From Holophagaceae bacterium (GTDB taxonomy: Bacteria > Acidobacteriota > Holophagae > Holophagales > Holophagaceae): a DNA stretch of 64,000 nucleotides. The notes below the pieces were generated by a model. That model saw only the letters and a list, made by a program, of their open reading frames with translations. It had not been told where the DNA came from and ran no database searches. Position numbers and translations under genes: made by a program. Below, piece by piece: positions 25,253 to 35,900 of this stretch; position 1 is the stretch's first letter; every line of letters starts with the position of its first letter. Location: positions 1,178,001 through 1,242,000 of the forward strand of contig JADKKO010000004.1 of assembly GCA_016720465.1 (NCBI GenBank). Direction: 5' to 3'.

Positions 25253-26680
25253 ATGTCCACCACCCAGCCCATGCCCTTGCAGCAGGATCCCGACAAAGGA
25301 CGGGCCCGTTCGTCCGGGGATTTCGATTCGGCGGTGGAAGCCTGGCGCGTGGTGCTGCAGGCGGACAACAAGCTGGACCAGATGACCGAGACCGTGAATG
25401 GCCTCATGAGCCAGCTCTGGCAGCGCAGCCGGCAGATGATGCGGATCCGCGCCTTGGCGGAGCACCTCTCCATCTCCGGCCGGCCGAAGGATCTCGGAGA
25501 CCACCTCCTGGGGGCCCTTTACGGCGAGCTGGGCTGCGTGCATGGCGTGATCTGGCGGCTGGCTGCGACCGGCTTCGATGCCGTGGCCTCCCTGCGCCTG
25601 GACGACCTGAATCTGGAAAACCACATACTGCCCGCACCCAATCCGCTCCCGGATTCGGCCGTCCTACCTTTCCAGGCCCAGTGGCTCGACCTGAAATCGC
25701 TCCCCAAGGCGATCCAGATGCTGCGTGTGGACCCCCGTTCCGAGCTCTACTACCTCCCCTTCGAATTCCAGCTCAACCTGACCGGTTTCGCCATCCTGGC
25801 CTTGCCGAGGGACCGCGTCTTTTCCGAATCCGAGCAGGAATTCCTGAGCGTCATCCAGCGGATGACGGCGCTGGTCCTGGACAATACCTGGCTCTACCGC
25901 AAGCTGGTGGACCGGGAGGAGAAGCTGGAGACCCTGGCCCTCCACCTCCACTCGCAGAGGGAGGAACTGGCCCAGTCCAACCGGGCGCTGCGGGATGTGG
26001 ACGCCAGCCGCCTGGCCTTCATCTCCTTCGCGGGGGAGGCCCTGAGAAAGCAGCTCGCCAGCCAGCTCGGCTACCTCCGCCTGCTGATGAGCGGCGCCGG
26101 AGAGGAAGACGAGCGCGCGGCCTTCCTGAAGGGCAGCAGCACCCTCGGCTCCCAGATGCTGGAGGTGCTGAACGATCTGGTGGAATGGACCAAACTGGCG
26201 GGCGGCGTGCCCATGGAAGAGCCGTATGCCCTGGCGCTGGGCCCCGTGATCGACGAGTTGAAGATGGTGTTCGGCACCTTCCCGCCGAAAAAACACGTCC
26301 TCATCGATTGGCCCTTCACGGAAGGCGTGCCCGACATCGTGACCGATCCGGAAAGGCTGAAACAGGTGCTCCTGAACCTGCTGCTGCGGGCCCAGCACGA
26401 TCTGGACCACGGCTTCATCCCCTTCTGGATCGAACGGGCACCCCTGAGCCTGAATCTGAGCCTCCGGTTGCGCATGGCCAACCTCGACCCGGCCCTGGCC
26501 CGGGCGGCCCTCGCGCCCCACAGTTTCGACGGCGATTCGAATTTCGCGCAAGGGCAGGTGGGCGCCGGCCTCGGGCTTGTGATGGGCCAGCGCCTGATGA
26601 AAGCTGTCGGGGGCAACCTGCGGGTGGAACCCTCGGATGAAGGCGGCAGCATCATCAGCGTGGATGTGCCGTTGGCCTGA
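25253..26680 (+). CDS. GAF-domain pseudo-histidine kinase (degenerate paralogue)
   Basis: 475 aa with the same GAF plus kinase layout as the upstream gene and clear local similarity (LPAPNPLPDSAVLPFQAQWL versus the neighbour's LPAPNPFPDSPIVLYQCQWL). The phospho-acceptor region reads AGEALRKQL where the partner reads TSHELRTPL, so His is replaced by E262. The N-box Asn is replaced (NLLLRAQHDL for NLLSNALKFT), and the G1 DTGIGV motif is missing, although GAGLGLVMGQRL persists. It should not autophosphorylate or bind ATP normally, so it is probably a regulatory pseudokinase of the adjacent kinase or another partner. This is inferred from motif loss. Confidence 0.85.
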   Translation: MSTTQPMPLQQDPDKGRARSSGDFDSAVEAWRVVLQADNKLDQMTETVNGLMSQLWQRSRQMMRIRALAEHLSISGRPKDLGDHLLGALYGELGCVHGVIWRLAATGFDAVASLRLDDLNLENHILPAPNPLPDSAVLPFQAQWLDLKSLPKAIQMLRVDPRSELYYLPFEFQLNLTGFAILALPRDRVFSESEQEFLSVIQRMTALVLDNTWLYRKLVDREEKLETLALHLHSQREELAQSNRALRDVDASRLAFISFAGEALRKQLASQLGYLRLLMSGAGEEDERAAFLKGSSTLGSQMLEVLNDLVEWTKLAGGVPMEEPYALALGPVIDELKMVFGTFPPKKHVLIDWPFTEGVPDIVTDPERLKQVLLNLLLRAQHDLDHGFIPFWIERAPLSLNLSLRLRMANLDPALARAALAPHSFDGDSNFAQGQVGAGLGLVMGQRLMKAVGGNLRVEPSDEGGSIISVDVPLA

Positions 26681-26783
26681 AGCCGGTTGCGGGCAGCGAG
26701 CTGCGGGCCATGGGCCCGGCAGCCCACTCAAAGCTGGTTGGCGCCTCCAACGGCGCCCGGTAGCCTGGAGCCTGGAGCCCGCC

Positions 26784-27992
26784 ATGCCCTATGCCCGCCG
26801 CGAGACATTCCTGCCCTTCACCCGGCCCATGATTGGACAGGCCGAGATCGACGAGCTGATCGATTCCATCCACAGCGGCTGGATCACCACGGGGCCGAAA
26901 AGCGCGAAATTCGAAGAAGAACTTGAACGCTACAACGGCGTCCCCTATTGCCGGGTCATGAACAGCGCCACCACCGCCCAGGAAATCACGATGCAGGTGC
27001 TCGGCCTGCAACCGGGCGACGAGGTCATCACCACGTCCCTGACGTGGGTGAGCACGCTTTCGACCGTGGTGCTGCAAGGCGGCGTTCCGGTGCTGGTGGA
27101 TATCGATCCGGTGACGCTCAACATGGATCCATCGAAGCTCGAGGCGGCCATCACGCCCCGCACCAAGGGCATCATCCCCGTGCACCTCACGGGGCTGCCC
27201 TGCAGCATGGATGAAATCTGGACCATCGCCGAAAAGCATGGCCTCTGGGTGGTGGAGGACGCGGCGCAGGCCATGGGGGCGACCTACAGGGGCGCCAAGA
27301 TCGGCGGTGATCCCCGCTCGGTGATGAGCGTCTACAGCTTCCACCCGAACAAGAACATGACCACCGGCGAAGGCGGCGCCATCGCCTTCTTCGATGAGGC
27401 CTACCTGCCGCGGATCCAGCGCCTGCGGTTCCATGGCATCGAGCGGGACGCGTGGAAGCGCCAGAGCAAGGAGGGCAGCGTCCACATCGACGTGGTGGAG
27501 CCCGCCCGCAAGGCCAACTTCATGGATCTGCAAGCGGCCCTGGGGCTCCATCAATTGGCGCAATTGGATGGCTTCAACACCCGCCGGGCCACGCTCTTCC
27601 ATCGCTACCTGGAACTGCTGGGGGACATGGACGAGGTGAGGCTGCCGACGGCTGGCGACGCGGTCCATGGCCACTGCCACCACCTCTTCGTGCTCCGCAT
27701 CCTGCCTGAAAAAGCGGGGCTCAGCCGGGATGGATTCGTCCAGGCCCTGAAAGAAGAAAACATCGGCACCGGCATCCACTACCGCCCCGCCCACGTCCAT
27801 TCCTTCTACCGGGACTACTACGCGGAGCATGCCCACGCCATGCCCAAGGACGGCCTGCCCCACGCGGAATGGAGCGGTGAGCGGCTCCTGAGCCTGCCGC
27901 TATGGCCGGGGCTCACCGAAGCCGATCAGGACCAGGTGGTGGCCACCATCAAGCAGGTGATCGCCGGGGCAAAGGCGAGGATCGCGGTGTAG
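26784..27992 (+). CDS. DegT/DnrJ/EryC1-family PLP aminotransferase
   Basis: 402 aa from ATG 26784. The catalytic lysine is in SFHPNKNMTTGEGG, with the family's GDEVITTSLTWVSTLS, VEDAAQAMGATYRG and ARKANFMDLQAALGLHQL blocks. It resembles ArnB and other sugar 3- or 4-aminotransferases making UDP- or dTDP-amino sugars for LPS, capsule or glycoprotein glycans. The next gene, a TPR/GT41 glycosyltransferase on the other strand, could use such sugars, but no dedicated sugar-nucleotide genes are adjacent. The specific nucleotide sugar is unknown. Confidence 0.88.
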   Translation: MPYARRETFLPFTRPMIGQAEIDELIDSIHSGWITTGPKSAKFEEELERYNGVPYCRVMNSATTAQEITMQVLGLQPGDEVITTSLTWVSTLSTVVLQGGVPVLVDIDPVTLNMDPSKLEAAITPRTKGIIPVHLTGLPCSMDEIWTIAEKHGLWVVEDAAQAMGATYRGAKIGGDPRSVMSVYSFHPNKNMTTGEGGAIAFFDEAYLPRIQRLRFHGIERDAWKRQSKEGSVHIDVVEPARKANFMDLQAALGLHQLAQLDGFNTRRATLFHRYLELLGDMDEVRLPTAGDAVHGHCHHLFVLRILPEKAGLSRDGFVQALKEENIGTGIHYRPAHVHSFYRDYYAEHAHAMPKDGLPHAEWSGERLLSLPLWPGLTEADQDQVVATIKQVIAGAKARIAV

Positions 27993-28037
27993 AGGAGCTG
28001 CCGAGCTTCATCCCCACGGCTCCGCCTTCGGACCCAT

Positions 28038-29879
28038 TTATTTTTTCGGGGCCCGTCCCTGGCACCAATCCGTCCACATGGTTCTGAAGGCGCTTTCCAG
28101 GTCGCGGGTGAAGGTGGCTTCATTCCGCAACGGCGAAGCCGCCATCCGTGCCCGCAGGCCTGCGCGGAGCGCAGCGAGGCCGTCCAGGTCCGAGGCCAGC
28201 GCGATGGCCTTGGCGATGCAGGCGTCCGGATCCGCCGTGGCGAATTCTCTCAATCCGACAGCGTTCAGCAGGCTTCCGCTGACCCGGCTGGCATGGCGGT
28301 CCCCGGTCACGCTCAGCACCGGGACGCCCATCCACAGGGCTTCACAAGTCGTGGTGGTGCCCGCATAGGGGAAGGGATCCAGCGCGATGTCGATCTGGTT
28401 GTAGTGCCCGAGGTGGGCGGCGGTGTCAGGCATGAAGGGCAGCAACTGGATGCGTTCCTTTTCAATGCCATGGGCCGCGAAACGGCCGTGGCAATGTTCA
28501 GCCACGCCCGGATCCACCAGGCTTTGGGACTTGAGCATGAGCCGGCTGCCGGGTATCTGCCGCAGGATCGAAGACCAGGCGGCCACCGCGGGAAGCGTCA
28601 GTTTCGCCAGGTTGTTGAAACAGCCGAAGGTGATGTGGCCATTGGCGGCCGCAGGCAGCGGCCCCACTTCGGGCGATTCCGCTGGCGGCCGCCAGCAGTG
28701 GAAGGACCTGGGCAGGCGGAACGGAATTTCGGTGCCGCGCGATTTCCCATCTTCGGGATCATTCCAAACATCCGTGATGCGGTAGTCCATCTCCGGCAGC
28801 CCGGTGGTGGTGGGGTAGCCCAGCCAGGCCACCTGGACAGGCGCGGGGCGGCGGCCGAAAACGCCCAGACGGGCCGTGCGCGTGTGCCCGCCCAGGTCCA
28901 CAAGCACATCAACCGCATCATGTTCAATGCGGGCGGCCGCATCGGCGTCTGAAAGCGCATCGATGGGCACCCATTTCGCGAGACCTTTGAACCGGGTGGA
29001 GACCTCATCCATTTGGGCCTGGTTCGCATAGAGGATGGGTTCGAAGGCTTCCCGGTCATGGGCCGCCAGAACCGGCTCGAAAAAGGCCGCCACCGCGTGC
29101 GCGCGGAAATCGCCGCCCACATAGCCGACCCGCAGGCGGCGGTCGGGTTTGCGCAGGTTGGGCCAGGCCTGCCGGGCTCCGGAGGATCGGCCCGGCATGG
29201 CGGTTCCCCAGACGCTGTGCGCTTTCAGGATCGAGTCCTCGCTGAGGCCCGCATCGTAGCTGAGCGTGCCCAGCAGGCTGGATTGCAGCGCCAGGTAGTT
29301 CGGTTCGAAGGACAAGGCCTTCTGATAGGCGTTCCGGGCTTCCCCGGCTTCGCCGAAGCCGATGAAGGCGTCGCCGATGGCTCCCCAGGCATCGGCATTG
29401 CCGGGCTCCTCCGCGACGGCCCGCTGCAAGGCATTCACGGCCTGGGCCGGAAGCCCTTTTCCGATGAGCGCGATGCCTTCCCGCATGGCCGGGCTGAAGC
29501 TCAAGGGGCGGGGCGGGGCATCGCGGTAGAGGCTCAAGCGCCAAAGCGCCTGCCGGCTTTCCTGGTGGGTGGGATCGGAAATCAGCGTGTCGATGTACCC
29601 ATGCAGAGCATCGATCAAGCGTCCGGTGGCCTCCAGCGTGCGGGCCCGGTTGAAATGGATGGAGGTCGCCGTGGGGATCAGCGCCAGGGCCCTGTCGAAG
29701 TAGGGGACGGCCTCGGCCGGGCGGCCGTCCTGGGCGATGGCGATGCCCAGGAGATGCAGGGCGTTCGGCTCCTCGGGGGCATCGGCCAGGACCATCCGGA
29801 AGGCCAGGGCCGCATCAAGGTACTCGCCCTTCTCCAGGAGGTCGAGGCCGTGTTGGAGGGAAGGATGCAGTTCGTTCAT
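28038..29879 (-). CDS. TPR protein with O-GlcNAc-transferase-like GT41 domain
   Basis: 613 aa. The N-terminal ~230 residues hold tetratricopeptide repeats (e.g. NALHLLGIAIAQDGRPAEAV, PGNADAWGAIGDAFIGFGEAGEA). The C-terminal ~370 residues match the SPINDLY/OGT catalytic region: RRLRVGYVGGDFRAHAVAAFF, LVDLGGHTRTARLGVF, PVQVAWLGYPTTTGLPEMDY, TFGCFNNLAKLT and LDPFPYAGTTTTCEALWMGVPV. Bacterial relatives glycosylate proteins such as flagellin or S-layer components. No signal peptide is seen, so modification would be cytoplasmic. The acceptor and donor are not known. Confidence 0.9.
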   Translation of the reverse strand: MNELHPSLQHGLDLLEKGEYLDAALAFRMVLADAPEEPNALHLLGIAIAQDGRPAEAVPYFDRALALIPTATSIHFNRARTLEATGRLIDALHGYIDTLISDPTHQESRQALWRLSLYRDAPPRPLSFSPAMREGIALIGKGLPAQAVNALQRAVAEEPGNADAWGAIGDAFIGFGEAGEARNAYQKALSFEPNYLALQSSLLGTLSYDAGLSEDSILKAHSVWGTAMPGRSSGARQAWPNLRKPDRRLRVGYVGGDFRAHAVAAFFEPVLAAHDREAFEPILYANQAQMDEVSTRFKGLAKWVPIDALSDADAAARIEHDAVDVLVDLGGHTRTARLGVFGRRPAPVQVAWLGYPTTTGLPEMDYRITDVWNDPEDGKSRGTEIPFRLPRSFHCWRPPAESPEVGPLPAAANGHITFGCFNNLAKLTLPAVAAWSSILRQIPGSRLMLKSQSLVDPGVAEHCHGRFAAHGIEKERIQLLPFMPDTAAHLGHYNQIDIALDPFPYAGTTTTCEALWMGVPVLSVTGDRHASRVSGSLLNAVGLREFATADPDACIAKAIALASDLDGLAALRAGLRARMAASPLRNEATFTRDLESAFRTMWTDWCQGRAPKK

Positions 29880-29930
29880 TCCTCCATTGAACCGGACCGC
29901 GGTGGAATGGACAACTGAGCGGGCGCCTGG

Positions 29931-32900
29931 CTACTTCCAGACCACCACCGTGATGCTCATGGGCGGCAGGGTCAGGGTGAAGGCATTCACCTTGGTGATG
30001 GGAATGTCGCTCAGGTGGCTGGGCACCACGGAATTCCCCTGGACCGGAGAATTGGCCGTGATCTGGTAGACCTGCGCGGTGCCGAAGGCCTGGGTATGCG
30101 TCAGGGCCAGGCCGGCGCTGTGTCCCGCCGTGTCCTTGTTGAGCAGCACCGTCACCACGCGGTTGGGGAGGCCCGCATCCAGGCTGGAATAGACCGAAGC
30201 CTTGGCGATATCCGACCCCGTGGCTTCGAAACTGGTGTCGCCGAACGCGGCGCCGGCGCCGTCATAATTCCTGAAAATCCGGAAGGCGCCGTAGAGGAAG
30301 GTCTGGGTGCTCTGCATGGGCCAGAAATTGGCCGCGAAGACGCCATCCCGCCCGAAGATGCCCAGGCAGTCGGCTTCCGCGATGGCGCCGGAAATATGGT
30401 TCTCCCCGCCGTGGTTGTACTCGCTGAAGGCGAGCTTGGTGCCCGGATATTGGGCGGTGATCTTGGCGGCCATGCGGGGGATGAGCTGGATCGGCCCATT
30501 GGTGGAGTACTGCGTGATCCAGCTGGTTTCGGTGTAGGCCGCATCCCAGAGCGAGCGGGGCGCCTGGACCCGCGCGGCGGCCACGGCCGCTGAATTGTCC
30601 TGGTTGACGACGCGCACGCCGCCGCCCTGGGCCTCGGAATACCAGTGCAGGTCGAGGACGTCCAGCAGGCGCCGGCCCTGGTTCTGGCCGGCGGTCCGCA
30701 TCTGGGACAGGTAGTAGTCCAGGAAGTCGCCGTGGGCCCCGGCGTCCGGCGCGTTCTGCAGATTCACGAAACCGTTCCAGCCATAGCTCACGGGTCCGAA
30801 GACGAGGGCCTGCGGGATCTGGTCCTTCACGGACCCGGCGGAAGCGATGCTCAGGGGCAGGAACTGGTCGTAGCGCAGGGCGGCGCGCTGGATTTCAAGG
30901 TGCGTGCTGTTCCACAGGTCCGGCTCGTTGTCGAGCATGTAGAAGATGGGTTTGTCGGGATCGGTCTTGGCGGTGGGGAATTTCGTGTCGAGCCAGTGGA
31001 CAAATTCATCCTGGTAGACCTTTCCATCCGTGGTGTCGGGGGTGGTGGCAAGGGCGGCGGGCTTTTTCGGCAGGTTCGGGAAGAACCTCGAACTCACCGG
31101 CGCATTCACGTCCACATTGCCGTTCTTGTCCGCGGCCACCCAACCCTGGATGGGGACCGTGACGATGATCGCCGCGTTGGCCCCCTGCGCATTGGCCACG
31201 GAAGGCCGCACGGCTTCGCCAGGGACCGAGCTGGAGCTGAGGTAGCCGTCGCTGCTGTAGGGGCCCCAATCCGAGCCTGCGTTGCTGGCATTGGTCTCCC
31301 AGTTGTAGGCGGTCCACCGGTTGCCGCCGAGGCGGCCCAGGGTCGTGCCATTGGGCATGGTGGACCAGTCGCCGCCGTTGAAGCCATAGATCCATTTCGA
31401 TATGGGGCGGACATTGTGGCCCGAGTGCAGCACGAACTGGAGGTCCGCGGGGCCGGGATTGTCAGGGGTGATGAAGCCCCCGCTGCTGACCGTGACGGTC
31501 GCCACTGCGGTGGTGTTGCCGGCCGGGTTGGCGGCGGTCAGCGTGTAGGTCGTGGTGGCGGTGGGGCTCACGTTCACGTAAGTGCCTGTGACCGAGCCGA
31601 TGGCCGGCGCGATGGTCAGGCTATCCGCGCCGCTCACGGTCCAGGCGAGCGTGCTGGACTGCCCGGATTGGATGGTCGATGGCGAGGCGGAAAAGGCGCT
31701 GATGACCGGCGGCTGGGGCACCGTGACCGTGACGGTCACGGTCTTCGTGGCGCGGCCGAAGGGACCGGTGGCGGTGAGTGTATAGATGGTGGTGACGGTG
31801 GGATTCACCACGAGGGTGGTGCCCCGCACCAGGCCGATGGGTGGGCCTGTATCCGGCGTGAGGATCACGGTGCTGGCGTCGGTGGCGGCCCAGCTCAGTG
31901 TGCTGCTTTGACCCGATGAGATCGTCGCAGGGGAGGCGCCGAAGGTGATGGTTGGCGCTGGCCCCGTGGGATCGGCGGTATGGATCGTGCCCATCTGGAC
32001 GACTTCCAGATCCGAGCCCTTGATGCCGTTCAGGGATTGCAGATCATTGTTGTCCCAGCCTGCGTTGGGCGCCCCGCTCATGAACCAGGTGCTGCCGTTA
32101 TCCGCCAGGATCATGCCGTAGGTCTTCAATGCCTGGAGGATCACTCTTGATTGAGCTGGATACCCGTTGATGTTTACGCTGGCCTTCAACCGCACCCGCA
32201 TCCCCATGGGCGGCGCCGAGGCGCTGGTGTTGCTGGACGCCCAATGGCTGGCGGGCGCCACGTAGGCCCGGCGGGACGTGGGCACCGTGAAGCGCAGCGC
32301 ATGGGTGATGGCGCCCGCGGCGACTTCGTCATAGCGCGCCAGGCCGGGGAAGACCGGCAGGCCAGCCGCATCTGCGCTGGTCCAGCCGTAAGGCCGCACG
32401 GTGTTGGCTCTCAGGTCCCAGATGGCTCCGCTGTCCGCGTTCCAGCTTCCATTGGCCTGGAGCTGGGAACCGTAAAGCTCGTAGAGGATGCAATTGTCGC
32501 GGTCCAACAACAGCACGTGGCGGTCGCCGCCGGTGGCAGTCGGATTGTCTCCTTCGATGGGCGCGGGGTTGGGCACGGGCATGGGACCCGGGTCGCTCTC
32601 ATCGCCGTAGGCCTGGTAATTGATGGCCACCTTGGCCTGGCTTCCGCTCACCACGCCGTAGGGGATGCCGATGTTGGAACCTTGCCACAGGCCTGATCCG
32701 AAATCGGCCTTCAGGCCGCTGGCGGCGCCGATGAAATTGATGATCGCCGCGCTGTTGGGATCCACCGGCAGCGCTGAGACATCCTGGTTCCAGGCGCTGG
32801 TTCCAGGGAAGGCGCGGTAGCCGTGGAGATTGGAATTGATGCCCAGGTCGAGGGTGCCGCAGCCCGATCCGGACGGTGGCGCCACGGTCACGGTGGCGCT

Positions 32901-35900
32901 GGCCGTGGCACTCCCTGCGGAGTTGGTGGCGGTGAGCGTGTAGGTCGTGGTGGCGCTGGGGCTCACGACCCTGCTGGCGCCCGTGACCGTGCCGACCCCG
33001 CTGTCGATGCTCAGCGATGTGGCCCCGCTGACAGTCCAGCTCAGGGTGCTGCTGTCTCCCGCAGTAATGGCCGAGGGCGTGGCGATGAAGCTGGAAATCG
33101 TGGGCGGCTGCGGCGCGGGGTTCACGGTGACCGTGGCCGTGGCCGTGACGCTGCCCGCAGCATTGGTGGCCGTGAGCGTGTAGGTGGTAGTGGCGCCGGG
33201 GCTCACGACTTGGCTGGCGCCCGTGACCGCGCCCACGCCGTGGTCGATGCTGAGCGACGCGGCCCCACTGACGCTCCAGTTGAGGGTGCTGCTCTGGCCC
33301 GCGGTGATGGTGGCGGGTGTGGCAGTGAAACTGGCGATGGAAGGCAGCTGAGTCCCGCCCGCATCCGTGAAGGTGAGCAGGCCCGTCCCGTCGGCGGTGT
33401 GGGCGCTGCCCGCCCGGAGGGTGAGGGTCGTTGCGGAGGCGCTCCGCACGATGTCCACATCGAAGCTGCCCGAAAGATTGGCGAGGATGTGCGTGTGGGT
33501 CGCGGTGTCCGGCAGGGTGTAGGTCAACGGCAGGCTGGGGGCCGTACCTTGGGGCAGGTCGCTGAACAGCACCACGGTGCCGTTCCAGAGCAGGCCTCTC
33601 ATGGAACCTGCATTGACGAGCTGGGCGGCCGATGTGGGGGCGCTGACCGAAGCCACCTGGACCATGTGGAGGAAACGCGAGGCCGCGCCGGTGGCGTTCA
33701 CCGCCACGCGGCTGGACGTGGTGCCGGCCTCCAGGTCCGTGTCCGGGACCACGGCGGCGCTGCCTCCCACCAAGGTCTGAAGCGCGATGCCGGCGCCATT
33801 CCGGGTGAGCAGGTAGCGGGAGCCGCTCGCGGTGGGCGCCTCGGGGAAATGCATCAGCCACTGGTAGCCGACCCCGGCGGGTTTCGCATCCACCCGGTCG
33901 AAGACCACCAGGGTGTCCGGGCGCAGGTAGATGAACTCACGGGTGTGTTCATTGAGCAGCGTTTCATATTGGTTGTTGGAATCCAGCCGCTTATAGAGGT
34001 TGGTGGCATCCACCTGGGCATAAAAGAAGGCACCCTTGTCGGCCTTGCGCCGAAGCCCTGGCGTCGGGCTTTCGTCGAAATGCATCACCACGCCGGGCAC
34101 CTTCAGGAGGTTCTGGCCCTGGGGCTCCCAGAGCAGCCCGCTGTGGCTGTAGGTGCTAGCGTCCGCGGCCAGCCAATCCTGCTTCCACATGACGAAGTGA
34201 CCCGTATCCTGGTGCTGGTGGCTCTGCAGGATCCGGGGCGCGCCGCTGATGCTCAAGGAGGTGGCGCCGGCATCCCATCCGGACCGGGCGTTCAGCCATT
34301 CCGTGCCAACGGCGTGGTAGGACAAGGGCTCGGAATCCGGCGACGTTTCCGCGAGGTCGAGGCGGAAGGCCACATCCAACCACAGGCCAGTCCGGTAGCC
34401 GAATGAACGGGAGCTGTCCAAGTAAGTGGGCACCGCGTGGGTGAGATACCACTGGCCCAGCCGGCGATCGGGGCCGTCCGCCAACCAGAACACCGTGGGC
34501 TGGAGGTAGGCGCGGGTGTAGGGCGAGACGCCCATGGAGGACTCCCGGGCCAAGTCTCCGCCGGGGTAGAGGAAATTCCATCCGGGCTGGGTGGCGTACA
34601 CCGCGTAGCGCACCGAACCCGCAAAGAAGGCGCGGCCGAAATGGTTGGTCCCAGAACCTGCCAGCACACTGAGGCAGATGGACAGATGGGCCTTGGAACC
34701 TTCCCCGTAGTTGGCGCCCTCTTCCCAATCTCCCCCCGGAATCCGGTCGAGGTAGGCGAAGACGCCATTGGGCCGGGTGAGCTTGTCATTGACCAGATCC
34801 AGCCAGGCCTGGCCCCGGGCATCCCCGGAAGCCTTGAGCGCGGTGCCTGCGAAGGCGGTCCCGGCCAGGAAAGAGAGATGGTAGTTGTTGGCGGGATCAT
34901 CAAGGCCCCAGCCACTGCCCTGGTTGTGGTACCAGAGCTCATCGCAGCTGGCATGAAGGTAGTTTTTCAGCGTCTGGATCTGGGCGGCGCTCAGGGCCGG
35001 CTGGCAGTAGTTCAGCGTCATGGCCACCGGCCGGACCATGGACTGGAAGTAGTAGTAGCTATCCGCCCGCAGGGTTCCGGCCATGGCCTGCTGCGCCCAC
35101 CAGTAGGCGCGCGCGGCGTAGCGGACATCTCCGTTCACCAGGTAGGCCATGGCCATGTTCTCGGCGCCCGTGTCGTACTGATCGGTGCTGGATAGGCTGG
35201 CTTCCACGTTGGCGTGGAGGTTGGTCCAGGCCACTTTGTTGGCCACGGCGTCGGCCCGGATCTGGTCGAGCCGGCTGGCGGTCAACAATAGGTATCCGCT
35301 CGGGGGCGGGGGCGCCGAGTTCACGGTGACTGTCGTGGTGGCCGAGCTGCTCCCGGCGGCGTTGGTGGCGGTGAGCTTGTAGGTCGTGGTGGCTCCGGGG
35401 CTCACGACCTTGCTGGTGCCTGTGACCGCGCCGACGCCGTTGTCGATGCTGAGCGAGGTGGCCCCGCTGACGGCCCAGCTGAGCGTGCTGCTCTGGCCCG
35501 CGGTGATGGTTGGTGGCGTGGCGGCGAAGTTGGAGATGGTGGGCGGCTGCGGCGCGGGGTTGACCGTGACCGTGGTGGTGGCGGTGACGCTTCCGGCGGC
35601 GTTGGTGGCGGTGAGCTTGTAGGTCGTGGTGGAGCCTGGGTTCACGGCCTTGCTGGTGCCCGTGACCGCGCCGATGCCGTGGTCGATGCTGAGCGAGGTG
35701 GCTCCGCTGACGGCCCAGCTGAGGGTGCTGCTCTGGCCCGCGGTGATGGTCGAAGGCGCGGCTGTGAAGCTGGAGATGGACGGCGGCTGCGACGCGGGAG
35801 TGACCGTGACCGTGGCGGTGGCGGTGACGCTGCCAGCGGCATTGGAGGCGGTGAGGGTGTAGGTCGTGGTGGCGCCGGGGCTCACGACCTTGCTGGTGCC

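Noticed and set aside
30645..31919. Long + strand frame inside the giant lipoprotein
   Set aside because: Gly/Arg/Val-rich antisense read of Ig repeats; no start context or homology.
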